Assembly (NCBI RefSeq): GCF_047663525.1
Contig: NC_092602.1
Span: 5,959,501-6,023,500 of the forward strand
Length of the DNA: 64,000 nucleotides
Reading direction: 5' to 3'
From: Anas platyrhynchos
Taxonomy: Eukaryota > Chordata > Aves > Anseriformes > Anatidae
Below the pieces are notes generated by a model, which saw only the letters and a list, made by a program, of their open reading frames with translations, did not search any database and was not told where the DNA came from. Position numbers and translations under genes: made by a program. This document shows, in pieces, positions 11,901 to 25,758 of this stretch; within the stretch, counting starts at the first letter, position 1; the number at the start of each line of letters is the position of its first letter.

Positions 11901-14900
11901 GCTTCTTTCTGCTTACTAGATGCCCTTAAGGATTCTGTTTTCCAGACTCTTCTACACACTTCAGAAACTCTCTTATTTGACAGTGATGACTGCTTTGTAA
12001 TTGTCTGATTCCAGGAGCTGGATCTTCGTGGAAAATACAAAATACTGCAAGGCAAGACCAGCTTCCAAAATGTGATGTTTGTATATATATATCTGTGCTA
12101 CAACTATCTTGGTTGTTGTAGTCTAATGTGTTCTGTGCTGTCTTAAACGGAATTTGTTCCATTTACTCCACCTTAAATTCTTCACCGTGGTCTGGCTTTT
12201 ACACATCTGAATATCCAAAATAATCCTTTTTTCCGCATCACAGCAATCAGGATGACATGGGTCTAGGGAGGAAAACACAAGTACGATATAGTGGAAACCT
12301 TGCCTTAGATTTAATTTGGGTAAAATTAGTCTAGACATTTTCTTCCTTATCTTACTGCTTCTCTTCTGTGAAAGGGGAATGAACGCTAGGATTTCCAGGT
12401 CAGAGTACAGGAACATGAATCACACCAGAAGACTGCGGGAAGCTTGCCAGTGCCTGCCTACTCTCCACTTCTGTCTGCTACTCTGTAATGTGTGTGAGTG
12501 TGTGATCACTGAATACTACTTCAGAAGAAGGAGAGGAAAAAGACAGGTCTTCCTCTGCATGGAGAGGGGTAAGATGAGAAAGCAAGTGACAGAATGTGAT
12601 CCCAAACAACATGCCTGAGAGATTCAGTTGTGGCTGCAGCTGCTTGCACTACATTCAGTTCAGCCCACTGGGCAACATCAGGATTTTGCCTTAGTCCCTA
12701 CGTCTAGTGAATAGTAGGTCCTTCCCTTCATGGACAATTGCAAGGAATCTGTTCAGAAGTACTACTATGTGTGCAAGAGAAGAAAATTTATGGGGCTGAC
12801 CAGCTCTCCTTTGCTGAATACTACCATCTGCCAGCCAAAGCTCTCCACCAGCTCTCCCCACTGAGCCACCAATCTTTATCTCTGTTGATTTCAACAGGAA
12901 TAGCTCTGTATTGGCTTGGTAAAGGCACAGTAGCCATGTGAGATGAGCATCAAGTCCATTAGCTGTTCCTTCCTCACTTGGTTTTAGCAGGGGCTGTGCC
13001 GGCAGGTAAACTCCTCCGGGCTGTATAGGAAGCAGCTGATGCTGTGCTCCCTCCCCTTGCGCTGCGTGGCTCCACCAGCAGCCCTGTGTGCCTCCTTAGT
13101 TGCAGGTTAGAGGCAGTAAAATGTCCCCTTTCTGTCAGTAAATAGCACTTCTGAGTGTTTCTCAGCTGGCAGCCCCAGGCCCCTGCAGCATTTTCATTGA
13201 TTTTGCTCGGTGTGTGGAGGGTAATTTCTGCCTCGGAGGGCGCAGGAGCCCCACGGTGTTCCTGCAGCTTGGGACGAGCCTGCTGAGCATCACATCCCTG
13301 CTACTCGGCTCCTTCCAGAGAGGCTGTCAGTTCGACTTTGCTTCAAATCTGCCTCAGTTTAACAAGGCTGTTGTTAGACTGTAAAATGAAAGGAAAGTTT
13401 TCAACTTCTTTGCTTCTCTGACATGATTCTGTATTATATGTATCAATGCAGACTCGCAAGGCAAGCAGAAGACTACAAGCAGGTCTGTTGTAGGTACCAG
13501 TGTTACCACACGATGCCTCCGGGCTTTTCTCAGAGCTCCCATCTGCACACCTTGGTGCAAGTGACCTCTTCTGAAGCTGCCTCTGCCTGAAGGCATCCTG
13601 AAGTATGGATGGGCCTTTACGAGAGGCATCTTCCAACTGGGGTCGCTAAAACTCTGACAGCCAAGCCCGACTCTGCTCATAGCAGGTATTCGGACAGAGA
13701 AATGAAACATCAGTTTCACTGCAAGTTCACAGAAGCAGCTTAGGAAGCAGCTTAGAAGCACTCTAGCATCAGCTTGACTGCTGAAAAAAGGCAGGAGATT
13801 TTATTAGTGAAATCCTCTGACACCACCTTTCTGGAGCCTTTTCTGAAGGAGCTCAACAGGAGGTGACTGGTGCAAGGAAATCCTTCGCTCTGCAAGTGAA
13901 GAGCCTGGGGCTGCAGTCCTGGGACTGTAATGCCCTGCTCAGACGATCTCAGAGCTCCTATAGGAATGTGCTGGGAATCCTGCAGAGTCAATGTGTACTC
14001 TCTTCACTTTATAAATGAAGAAACAAAGTCACAGGCTGGCTTATCTGTGGCAAGCAGACTCTGTTCAACTGGCCTGTGAGGCTGCCTTTCTGCAGGCAGA
14101 GGAGAAAGGTGTCTGCGATATCTTGGTTTTGTTCTTCCTATCTGAAAGCTGTTGGTATGTACCTAAAGAGTCCATCGGGGAGAGATCCTGCCATTTCTAA
14201 AGAGGAAGGTAAGACTTTTCCAGAATATTTGGGGCCACTTTCATGCTTTCAGTGCTCACAGACCAAACTGGAGAAGGTTTCTTGGTGCTCAGTTCCACTG
14301 AGGTCAGTGAAAGTCACCTATGCTCGGTATTTCTTAGATGAGCGAAGCTGCCACAGAACCACTCCAGAAGTTCCCCCAGCTTGCAGAATTACTTGTTGTG
14401 GGTTTGTCTCTTCCTAAGAACGAATTCCAGCTATTGCACATCTCCCCATTCATTGCTCTGTGCCCGCAGCTTTTGGCATATGGGCTGTTTTGTGGAATGC
14501 TGGTTTGTTTTTTTTTTGCACTTTGTCAGGCCCCTGAAGTTACATAATGCTTTGTGTGTTTCCCAAGTGATACTTTTTAAACTGAATTGTGGCAAACGCT
14601 GTAGCTTGGGTAGGAGCATTCACGTATACCCCTGTATGTGTCAGACATGACCATGCATAAGCTAATATCCATACTTCAACCTCAAGCAATCAAAAATCTT
14701 CTACCAGGACATTTAAAAAAAATATTATAAAAACAAACAAACCAAACCAAACCAAAACAACATCAACAACAAAACCCCACATGAGATTAATGAAACCGTG
14801 GTTCTTTTTCTTTTCTTTTATTTTTTTCCACTGTTCTCCACAAATGAAAAAAAAAACAAATATACTTACAGTTCCTTCTCATGAAACAAAGGTTCTTGGA

Positions 14901-15080
14901 CAGTCTTGTGGCCAGAGAAACTGGGGCTTTAAGAAGAAGTTATAAAACTGAGATTCATTACAAGATCTAGAGAGTGGACAAAGCACTAGCACTTACCCAT
15001 ATACAACAGCTTTTGTTGTAAGCAACAGGAAAAGGAAAAAATCAAATACCACACATGAATTCTGAAAATTCACTGTTTTT
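8995..15080. other. Intergenic DNA, no gene recognised
   Basis: No CR1, tRNA or long open frame is supported. The stretch at 12,960-13,320 is locally more GC-rich but lacks CpG-island density. At about 14,005-14,060 there is a faint resemblance to the 3' half of a MIR SINE, judged too weak to call. Confidence 0.55.
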
Positions 15081-15104
15081 CACACACGCACACACACACA
15101 CACA
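15081..15104. repeat. (CA)n microsatellite, 12 units with one interruption
   Basis: CACACACG followed by an uninterrupted CA run. It is short for a polymorphic dinucleotide repeat but clearly simple sequence. Confidence 0.95.
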
Positions 15105-18100
15105 AATAAAACCCCTAACCCAAGTCATTTATTTATATTATTGTCTTCCAGCAGCTTTTCCACTGGCTAATTTTTCTAAACTACTTTGAGATCCTAGGGT
15201 CAAACACAAAATGAGGAATAAATTTCAGAGAGCACAGGGAAAGAGAACTTTACTGTGTGTGAGAATAACTAATGAAAAATTCTGGCAATAACTAATTTGT
15301 CTCTTTCACTGGTCTCCTGCTCATCTTTAACACTGTGTCCCTTTTTCTTTTCAGAATCTGAATGTTTTCATTAGAATAAATGATGTGACTCTGAGGATAA
15401 CCTCGCTATGTGGTATTATTTATAAGAGAAAAGGAAGAGATTTTTCTCCATTGGATGTAACTTCACAACGTTGCGGTTTGTCCTAGTTTTATCAAGCCAA
15501 TGCAGGTTTCCAGAGGGGCCCTGTGCACAACCCTTGCTCTGCAGCAGCGCTGGCACCACACCGATGCTGAAGCCCTGTTCTCTAGCAGACTCTGTGCTGG
15601 ACTACCCTGGTGTTCCCTCTTCCCCTGTACTTCATATCCAGCATGCTGTGCTGAGGCTTGTAACTCATCTCATTGTCATTTCAGGTTACAGAGCTCTGAT
15701 CTTCTGCTGTTCTTTCCTAAACACATGTGCTCTGAATGCCTCCCATTTGCGTTAACCCACAATTCAGTAAATGGTAGAGTAAACAACCAGAGAGACTGCA
15801 GCATTGCAATTGTTAGTCTCCTTTTGCACAGCAGTGTACACCCACTAAGTATTGTTAGATATTTAATCCACAACCATAAAACCCATTCACAGCTTAAGGC
15901 GTTTTCTTTTCCTAAGACCACCTCAAAAAACCCCCATACAATTAGTAGTTATAAAACCAACATTTCTAGCGACTGATTTTGTTGGCTCCTTCCTTCCCTT
16001 TTGGCCTTGCTGCTTGCATCCCACTTAATTTTTAATATCTTTCCTTGGTTTTGTCTCTTGTTCTGAAGTTCCTCTGCAGAGCAGCATTGTCCTGCATGAC
16101 CAGTTTGCTGGTGCCCAGGTACTATGTAAAGACAACTTGAGATATTATGTATGCGTCTTGTAAGTTTGGGAAGGGTCTCGTGTCTACATCATATTTTTTT
16201 TTCTTCTCTGCAACTCTTCTAAATAAGTTAATGAAAAATGAGTTGTGTGGTGATCATCCCTTTGGTTACCTTAGCAATTTAATAACCAGCTGCTGGCCTT
16301 CAGTGTGAAGTGCCAGGTCCTTTGGTGCCTGACGTTGAGAGCAAGCCTGGGGCTCCTCACTTCAGCTCTGCCCCTTGCCTCGATTGCTCAGGCTTTTCCC
16401 CTCTTTATGATTTCCAGTTTCTTTTCTGTTTTGGTCTCTGACAATGCCTAGGTCATCGGTGTCTGAGAGCAGAGGACGTGAGGGGCTGTCCAAACTGAAG
16501 CCAGATTCCCCGAGAATTCAATATCCAACGTCGGATTCACTTCTGACAGGTACTGCTGGAAAACATTTGCTAGCAGAGTGTTGATAATGCATCTTTCCTG
16601 GGGCACCATGGCCATACTCTGGCTCCAGCTAAAGGCTCTGTGTAGGTTTCAGTATAGGGTCTGCAGTGAACAGTTTTTCAGCTGAAAGCTGGATTCCCTA
16701 AAGTTATTTATTTACTCCAAAACCGAGGAAGACCTCTAGTGAGGCAGGCTCTCTCCAGGTTCCTTCTGAAAGTCGCCCTGTTTCAAGGTTTGGGGGTGTC
16801 TGTGCGAGGGAGCAGCGTGTACATACAGCTTTTGTACCATGTGCTGTGGAAGTTGCTCTGGCAACTGCACATGGCTTATTGAATGCCAAGGTAAATAATG
16901 GCAAAAGACATGCATACACTATTATTCTCATAATTTCCTGCTGCCCTCAGGCAGTAATAACTTACACACCCTATTTTCCAAATGTTTCTAATTTATTTCT
17001 CATGAGCAGAATTATCTCATATGTAAAACTCCCCTTTGCAGCTAGTCATGCCTCTTCTTTTACAACTGCCACAAACGAGGTGACCAGTCAAAGGAAAAGA
17101 TTATGGTTATTGTATTTATGGGTACCTAGTGAAACAGGATGGCTGCAGCAGGCTTAAACTCCTCATGCCGTTCTGCGAGTTGGTCTGCAGCTCTCAAATT
17201 CTGCCTTTCCAAGTATTAATTCTGCTTGCAACGCTGCCTGCAGTTCTGCAAACATTTTTCATTCCTTATAATCCTGGATGATGGTTCTCATACAGCTTCT
17301 GCTTTTATATCTGAATCCTAGACTGTGATATCCTTGTTATTCCAGTCCCACGTCTGTCATGTGCACCTTGAGCTTGATTTGCAACATGCCTTTTATATCA
17401 GCTACTAAGCTGCTCTTGAGAAAGAACAACATATGGAGGGAGTAGCCAACTTTTTTTTTTTTTTCTACATAGTAAAGCATAGTTACAGGTCTTCAGCTTT
17501 CCTGTGTGGAGGGGCATCTTGATTTTGTCAATACTTTTTCCACCTTATTATCGTCTATGTGGAAATCTGAATTGGTTTTGAGAGCAAAGAGATAACTAAT
17601 GATTTCAAAATAATTGAAAATGTACTAGAAAACATGCCTCAGAAATAGATTCTGAAGATTGGTTAAGCAAATAAAATTACTCAAAGATGCCATAAAACTA
17701 TTTCAAAGAAAGCTGAGATTAAATTGCAGGTTGAAAGGAATGCACCTACCCTGGACTGTAAATCCCACTTTATGGCTCCACTCCTGCCTTAACATCCTTT
17801 AGCTTGAAGGTCAGCAGTAACTTCCAGGCTCACGAATGAGAGAATCTATCGTAGGGGACTCTGACCCCTGAAAATACACGTTTACATTTTTGGTCTTTTT
17901 TTTTTTTTAATTTTTTTGGGGGGGCTCAAAGAATTTACTATTTATGGAGTGTGTTTTTCCATTTTAGGTTGGCATGGCCTGCAGTAAACGAGCACCGTGT
18001 CTCCATATGAGAGCACCGGGTGTGCATCTTCACTCTTAGTTCAGGGCAACCCTTGAAACAAAAAGGTTTTGGGGCTTCCAGGCCCAGCCAAAGCTCTGAG

Positions 18101-20995
18101 AAACTAAAAAGGTGCAGTACCCAGCAATAGACACCGGCAATCCGTAGCTGTGCATCAAGCTGGTACAAAAATTAAATTATCGCTACAAATCTGTAGCTAA
18201 TGCAGTTTATTTCTCCTTTGTAATCGTCTAGTTTAGGCAGTGAGCTGGTTAATGGAGCCGGACAGCCTGATCAGTCTTTTCTTTTAACATGTTTCCACTT
18301 TCTTAGTCCCCTGCACTAACGTGGCATTATGGTAACTGGGTTGCAAAACACATCTGAGATGTTATTTCTCTCAGGAGTAAATGAAGTAAGCAGGTTTTAT
18401 TAGTGCATTGGAAAGTAATCAAGAAAAATAAGTTTTCTTCCTCTTTCTATGCTATTTATTGTGCACCCTACCCCACTCTCGCCCCTCCAACTTCCTGCAG
18501 CAGACCTGACTCTGCCGACTTCTGCTGCCTGCTCTGCCTTCAGCCAAATAACTCGGTTTTTTTTCTCTCTTGTAGCTGCCCAGCAGAGCCCAGCAGTGGT
18601 GGTGGCAGTGTGAGAAGCAGGAGAGAGAGGAAGGGATGCTGAGGAGCAGGGCGGTCGCAGCGTGGTCAGGAGAGGTGGCCAAGGTAGGCAGGCCTGGTGG
18701 CTCCCGGCAGTGCTGCCCAGAGAACATTTCCAGGTGGTGGAAATGGTGGCACGGAGTGGGATAAATCCATAGAGGTTGCATCCAGGGTATGGAACTGAGA
18801 AGAAAATGTGAATGTGGTTAAAAAAAAAACAACAACACACCAGCCTTTTAGCCTTTTCCCAATTGTATTCAGGTTAGGCTTTTATAGAACTCTTTACTTT
18901 TCTTCTTCCTATGACAATGTTTATATGCCACTTTCTTTGAGTGGCTCTTTTCAGAGAACTCGCTTACAAGGATTTAAGACAGTTGCTTCTGTGCTAAATA
19001 AAGCAGAAATTAATTATTAAAAATACACCTTTTGTGGCTGAACATTCCCCTTCATGGCTGTTAAACTCTGAGACATGTTTTGCTTTTTAATAATTTATTT
19101 TTTTTATTTTTTGAGGATACAATAAGTGCTTTGCGGGAAGCTGGGGGAAGGATGGTCTGGCTGCTGCCTAAGACTTCTGGGTGACCCAGAATGGGTTCCC
19201 AGCTCTGATAGAGGCTTACTGAATGGCTGTGGAGGCACCACGTATGTCTGCTGTGGTGTCTTTTAAAAACAGCTGCCTGGTTGTTAGTAATGAGCTTTGT
19301 ACCTCCTGTGTCAGGCTGAGGGGAGTGCTGCAAGATACCTGCTCAGGGGGCTGTCCCACAGATCAGAAATACCTGACGGTGCCAGGATCACCGCAGGCAC
19401 AGATCAAGTGTGCCGTGCATGCTAACACAAAAAGTTGAACGTCCTCCTTCTCTTTCCCCATTGGCAACCTGTGAATCAGAGCAGTACAAACCCAAGATTT
19501 TTGTATGAGCTGAGCCACCGTAGCTTAATGCTGAGAAAAACTGGTTCTGTATGACAAGAAAAATGGCCAATTTATTTGCTTAAGGTTTAAAAAGTTATTT
19601 GTGAGCTTTGGTAAGGAGGAAATTTCATCGTTGAAGAAAGCCTTATGCACTGGGTTCTTTGTGACCAGCACTGCCTCAAGCCCTGTTCTCTAATTACACA
19701 TCGGATCGGTATGGGGTGGAATCGGCACGACGTCCTCCACCTGACAGACTGACCCTCCATTTTACAGCACTGCTCCTGAAATCTTTGCCTGTGTGCTGCG
19801 AACACCACAGGAGCCTGCGAAGGGCAGATCTTAACTCAGCTGGTGCCAGCAGTGTGTGCTGTTCTGGCGTGGGAGTACGAGTGGCAAAGCAAGAGCAATA
19901 GGAATTGCATAATGGGACCAGATAGGCAGCACTTCTTGCTGGTGTGTTAGGGAGACTTGTGCTGAAAGAGACATTTTTTTTTTTTTTGGTGAGATTTAAG
20001 GCTGTAGCTCTGACCTCCCGTTGCATGTTAGCACTTTCTGCAAGAGATGAGAACTGTTGGCTGGCCAGGTTCCAGTTCTTGGGCTTTGCCTGCCTGGATT
20101 CCCTCTGCAGCTTCAGGTACAAGGAGTGCCCAGCTCTGACTATCCTGAACAGTCTGATCACTTTTTAACACTATACTGCAACTCTCTGTATCTATCAGTT
20201 TCAGCTCTAGAAAGGAGTACACCGCAGTGTAAAGCGTTCTCAGAGCTTATACTGTTAGGTTTATTCACATATATGCAAGCAGAAACAGGGGATGAAATAC
20301 TAGAGTTGATGGAGAAAGAAAATGCATCCTCCTCTTCTCCTCTGGTTGCCTCATCTTGAATGTGAGGGGATGACTGTTCTTTTGGGGCACGATGATGGTC
20401 TAAAACAAGGGATGAATTTCCCCAAACTGACTGGGTTATTTGTGTAATTTGCTACCAGCCTTGGATACTGCTCCTGCAGAGGGAAGCTGTCTGCAGGGTA
20501 TCGAGGCCAAACCGTTTAATGATTCAAGCAGAATAATTTTCATCTCTGCTCCCATGTCTATTTACTGCAAAGAGACAAGCACTTGTGAGAAGATTCAAAA
20601 GGTCCATGGAGGCTGTGAGGGAACAACTGTCTAAAGATAGCCTCAGGATCTGTAAGTACAGGGACTTCAGTAAACTAGAAGCTATGCGAATTTGCTCCCT
20701 AGGGCTAGATATGATAAGAGATTTTATAAACTATTCACTAACTGGCTGATGTGAACTTGGAGAACAGTCCTGGAAGCAGGGATCAGAGCTTAAAACTCCT
20801 TTTTCCAGGTGAGTAGGATGAGTAGGATGCACAAAAAGGCTGGCCCTTTCTGGACAAATAAATCCCAAATTATTTCTGTACAGAGGTGCAGCAGGGGCTG
20901 GCTACTGTAAGAAAGGTAAGTTCTACCTGTCAGAGCTCCTGAGTGTTGTTATGAACTGAAAGTCATCTCTGCTTCATTAAAAAGCTTCAAAACTC
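15105..20995. other. Intergenic DNA, no gene recognised
   Basis: Short T runs occur at about 17,451-17,464, 17,896-17,908 and 19,974-19,987. The longest open frame (15,500-15,976, plus, 158 codons) has no recognisable domain and no coding signature. No exon or RNA gene is supported. Confidence 0.55.
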
Positions 20996-21232
20996 TAAAA
21001 GAGAGGAGATCTAGATTAGATGACATAAACTCTGTACTCGGAGGGTGGTGAAGCCCTGGCACAGGTTGCCCAGAGAAGCTGTGGATGCCCCATCCTTGGA
21101 GGTGCTCAGGGCCAGGCTGGATGGGGCCCTGGGCAGCCTGATCTAGTGTGTGGCATCCCTGCCATGGCAGGGGGCAGGAATGGGATGGTCTGAGGTCCCT
21201 TCCAACCCAAACTGTTCTGATTCTGGGATTTT
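20996..21232 (+). mobile_element. CR1 LINE 3' end, 5'-truncated
   Basis: The segment from about 21,040 (GGAGGGTGGTGAAGCCCTGG) through CAGGTTGCCCAGAGAAGCTG and GGAGGTGCTCAGGGCCAGG to CTTCCAACCCAAACTGTTCT is the typical avian CR1 3' untranslated end. It stops with degenerate ATTCTRTG-type octamers, as CR1 copies do. The left border is blurred by divergence. There is no poly(A) tail, as expected for CR1. It is a non-autonomous dead copy typical of the family's extreme 5' truncation. Confidence 0.95.
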
Positions 21233-21235
21233 AAA

Positions 21236-24200
21236 CCAAATTGGGTGGAGGAGCCTGTCCAGCAGAGGGGCTGCCAGGTTGCAGATCCTGGAAGTGCCTT
21301 TCTTCGCTTTGAGTCTGACTCTGGGTCACGAGCATCAGAAAATGGAGAGTCCTTGTCCTCGCTGTCTGCCTTGTTCTTGGGGTGCTAAGGAGGACTTCAC
21401 TTGGGTAACTCAGGGCTTTGGCATCCATCTTGAGCAATAACCCAGGAGCTCTGCCTGCAGTCTGGGAAGGCTAGAGGGCAATTCCAGAGGGAGAGTCATT
21501 TGATCTAACTTAGATGTCTTCCTTGTATCACCCTGACAGAGGTGCCTGGGTCAGGACAAATAAATCTCACTCTGGAAAGCTGAGACTTAGGGATTTAGGC
21601 TGGCTTTTGACACAAAAATAAATGGAGGAAGGTTTATATATATGTATATATTTTTTTGGAAACCGGGAATAAATAGGAAAAAACATATTGCACGGAAGAT
21701 CATAAATTGCCAAGGAAGGCATTGAAGCAGAGAAAGCAAATATCTTCAGGAAATACCTGCTGTAGTTTTTGTTATAAAAGTATAAAAAGTATAAAAGTGG
21801 GGAAGTAGGACTAAGAGCAATCAAACTAAGCAGATCTGTAGTCAAGGATGGTCAGGTTCTTTTCCTGAAATTTCAAACAGGATTTTCCTGTGCTATTAAC
21901 ATTTGAAGTGCTGAGAATGTATTTAATTAATGACACATATTTGCTATAGTGAAGGGGCACTGAGCAGTCCACAGCTGGGCCCCCTGAATGAAATCAAAAC
22001 AGGAGTCTTTCCCAAGGAGCCTGCAGTTGATACGAAGTCAAATGGTTAAAAATAAAATGAACAGGGAAGGTAAGGCCAGCAAAAAAAAAGTCATGCTTGC
22101 TCATGACTTTTTTGGATAGGAGACTCTGGAATTAGATCAGAGGTAGGAAAAGGCAATAAACAGGAAAGGAAGGCAGGAACAAGTACGAAATGAGCCTGAG
22201 GTGTAAACACTGGGAATATCTGGGCGTGAAAAGAGTGACCAAACAACACAGCGTGAAGAAATCTTGATCAAACTCTGGGAAATACTATCTGTGTTTATTT
22301 CTGCCTATACTTTTCCACCGCTTTCTATAGATTCTTCTCTGCCGTTTCTCTGCATGTTTGATGTCTTTCTTCTGCACTGCTGATAGGATGTGTACTGTTT
22401 ACCAGGTACTTTTCTGTAACCATCAAAAATAACAAAACCTCTCCATTCTCTCATCCAGTCCAACAGGGGATCTTTGCTAACACAGTGGCATAGCTGTGTG
22501 CTCATCCCCAGGTCTGCACGTCTTGCACACTGGATTAGCAGAGGCATGCTAAAAGGAGCAGACTCAGGCCTTCGCTGGAGGTAATTCATTGCATAAGTTC
22601 TCTTCCTGTGCCAATATTCAATCATACTTTCTTAGGCTCATTAAGGGATATCTCAATAGATGCAAAGAAAAAATGAGCATTATGAAGACAATTCAGGAAC
22701 TTATACATTACCTGATGGCTGATTCAGAATAATCCTCAATAAAAATAATTAATATTAAGAGTAACTATTTTGTGGGCTCCTAGATTAACATGAGGAGTGA
22801 TGACACTGGCCTTTGGCAGGCACTGAGGAAGAGTTTACTGTGCAGGCTTCCCTGAGAAGTTATGTCAGTGCATATCACATCTGACTTGTTACAGCTCCCC
22901 TTCCAGATTCTGGTTTCCAGCTCAGGTCTTGTCTTGAGTAAGATTTTGTCCTTCACTACAATGGGCTCTTTGCATGATGTGTGCAGCTAGGGTGAGGCTC
23001 TTGAATCAAAGTTTCTACTCATATATAAAATACATACTTTGACCTGTTTTTTTTCCTGGTGGTGAAAAGCTGAAGAAGTAAGCCATGGTGATGTGGCACG
23101 ATGGCAGTGGTGGAGTTATTATGTCTGTGACATGTGTTTTCCAAACAACAAAAACAGAGAGTCTATCTTGAAGGATTTATAGTATGAAACAAGCGAGCAG
23201 GAAGAAAAAAGAGGAGGCAGCACACAGTTGTCAAACAGATGTCTAGGCTCTTGGTAATACAGGGATCTGTAGACTACCTTGATGTTAGAAATGTTGCAAG
23301 GCAAACTTGATGTGGTGCGTGTTAGAAATTGCAGAATGAGGTATCCAGCCCAGCACCATGACTTTTTCCTTTTTCGTTATGGAGCTATTGGAAGAAATGT
23401 TGTGAAAGTCTTGAGAGCTGGAACTCATCACCCTACAAGAGGAGTCTTTTGGTTAGCAAAGTCTGCTTTTTCATGCTCTTAAAAAAAATAGTCCATTTCT
23501 AAGTCTGCTGGGACACCGATATTGTATTCCAAACCTCCCTTTATGAGGACTGTTAAAAATTAGCTTGGCTTTTCACAATGCTGACTCCAGCTTTGGGTGT
23601 TGGGTTCTTTCAGTCCAGCGTTGTTCTTCTGGGTGTGATGGAGTCTCTGGTCAGGGTGCTCTTGGTTTTTTATAGCATCCATTTTGCCAACCAGGCATGG
23701 TCTTCCTGATGCCAGCTGAGTTTGGAGAGAGCTAGAGCTTTGTGTTGCCAACTCTTCCCACACATCATGTGATACCAAAATTACAGAATCGTCCTGATTT
23801 CCAGATCAACATAGTGACATGAGATAACCCATTTTTGCAGATGCAATCTTCAATATTCCCTTGGGTTCTTCCCCACCCTCTGGTAGAACCTCACCATGCA
23901 GGTGAATTTCCATACATTGGAGCTCCTTGGCATAGGTGCCTTCCATTTCAATGGTTTTATTTCACTTCTGTGTGTGCCTGATTTTTTAGATTGTTCTCCT
24001 TGGGAAGACAGAAAACTTTCTTTATAGTGATTGGGAAATGCTTTTGAGTGCATATTCTGGAAACCAACTTGCACTTCTTAGTGTAAATGATTATCCCACG
24101 CTGAATCCATTCAAAAGCAGTGATATTTCATGTTATGGGGGCAAGGGGAGACATGGGGTTTAGTTAAAATAGCACTCTGCATTTGGCAGGAACATACAGA

Positions 24201-25569
24201 GTAATGCTGATCAGACTGCTTATGAGAGCAGCAAGGCTGGAATGTATGCTGTGGAAGCAACGAATAGGAGATTTCTGCTATCTTCAGCCCAAATTAATTA
24301 GCATTATGTAAGTGGAGAGAAAAGCAAAAATTTAAAGGGAAGGGAGACATCTGTTATGTCTCTGTGTTTTCAGGCTTGCCTGCAAATACAGGTCTCCTGG
24401 AAAGGCAGAAGTACCTCTGCTTTTGAAACGGGGAGAGGAGTAAGTGATGAGGAATCAGTGGCTAAACTCCAGTAGTGTGGTTATTGCTAATCCTGGCCCT
24501 TTCTTACCAGGGGTGGTGTGCTCTTGCAACTCTTTGTGGTTACTTATTCTTATATCATGATAAGGATTATATAGCAGTAGGACAAACCAAAACCTCCAAG
24601 TCCTCTCCCAAAAAATCTGAGCAGAGTGGCAGCATCTATCAAACTGATGGGTAAAATTCCCAAATATTCTTATCTACAGAATAAGGAAGTTTTCTGCAAT
24701 ACCGAGAAATTCTTGCGCAGGAATGTGTTCTGTTTGCTCTAATTTGCTGCTGGCAAAGGCACGGTGGCTCAAGAATACTCTCGAATATGTACCAAGCAAA
24801 GAGCTGATTACAGTGGCGAGGTGGGAGGTAATGTTCCAGCAATTTGGAAATCACTGTTGAGAGTTATAATGTTTAGCTAAGGAAACACTTCTCTGAAGTA
24901 AGACGTTAAGGCAGGCTGACTACTTCTCCCCCCACTGCTTTCCTCCGGTGGATTCTATTAAAGTGTGTTGGGAAGAATAAAAGGAGTGAGGTCAGGTCAG
25001 ACTGCGTGGCAAGGAAGGTCAGACAGGGTTAAGCAGGTCAGGTCACATTTCTGTGTCTTCTGTGGCTCTCCAAGAATTTGGGGTCACTGCTTAGAAACTG
25101 TGCTATTTGATCAGCTGGTGGTAATTTGAGCATTACACAAGAGCAAGCAGAATCAAAGATGATTCCTGAAGGTGAATGATTGGAAAGAGGGAATGAATGG
25201 AACACTGTTACATTAAAAAATTAAATACGCCAATCTTTTATTTCACCCCCGTTTCAAATCAGCTATCATGGCTGGTTGACCTAGAAACAAGTACTGTCTG
25301 GCTCAGCAGCCAGAAACATGTATTTCACTGTGCTTAAGAAATGAATTCAGAAAAGACCATGTGTCTGGGAAAGGAGGACACAAAGCTGAGACATGTGCAT
25401 AAGGTGGTGGTGTTCTGCTGAGAAAATTAGCTTGTCACTTCAAGAGGTGTCTGGGCTCCAGGCTTGGGCAGTAGCTGCTTACAATGTCTGGTAAGAGAAG
25501 GAATTCTGCTGAACAGCTAAAAATAATCTTTATCCAGTAATTGCAAGGTATTTAATAACTTTTTAAGAA
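21236..25569. other. Intergenic DNA, no gene recognised
   Basis: No exon or RNA gene is supported. It contains a small TATAAAAGT tandem patch at about 21,773-21,800 and the hairpin listed at 22,084-22,113. The rest is unremarkable AT-leaning sequence. Confidence 0.55.
22084..22113. other. Perfect 12-bp inverted repeat with 6-nt loop
   Basis: Arms AAAAAAGTCATG (22,084-22,095) and CATGACTTTTTT (22,102-22,113) pair perfectly around CTTGCT. Half of the stem is A:T, so stability is modest. No function is claimed. Confidence 0.9.
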
Positions 25570-25705
25570 AGTGTATTATCATGAAACAGTTTTCATCGCC
25601 ATTCATCGGACTGGCAAATTGAGACATTCAGAGGTTAAATAACTTGCCTAAGGTCACAGCAGACCAATAGCAGTGCTGGCAGGAGGATCCAGTTCTAAGC
25701 CATGC
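25570..25705 (-). mobile_element. Ancient MIR-like (CORE-SINE) fragment
   Basis: On the plus strand, about 25,611-25,665 reads as a diverged match to the reverse complement of the MIR 3' half: CAAATTGAG, then GAGGTTAAATAACTTGCCTA, then AGGTCACAGCAG. The family pattern, recalled from knowledge, is an antisense gaaactgag...gaggttaagtgacttgcccaaggtcacacagc. The flanks keep weaker similarity (TTATCATGAAACAGTTTTCATC on the left, GTGCTGGCAGGAGGATCCAG on the right). MIR copies are very old and rare in birds, so a recognisable one may be under constraint. The call rests on recognition by eye and the borders are approximate. Confidence 0.7.
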
Positions 25706-25758
25706 CTGCTGAAATTACTGTCTTGGAAAGAAAGTAAATTCAGGGTGGATAAATTAAC

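Noticed and set aside
14005..14060. MIR-like words (ATAAATGAAGAAACAAAGTC, ACAGGCTGGCTTA)
   Set aside because: Similarity to the MIR antisense pattern is too patchy and lacks the diagnostic ACTTGCC and AAGGTCAC words.
15500..15976. 158-codon open frame on the plus strand
   Set aside because: No domain, no splice sites and no coding composition distinguish it from background.
21160..21185. CTCF-like GGCAGGGGGCAGG inside the CR1 3' end
   Set aside because: Only the 3' half of the motif fits and it is ordinary CR1 sequence, so no boundary is claimed.
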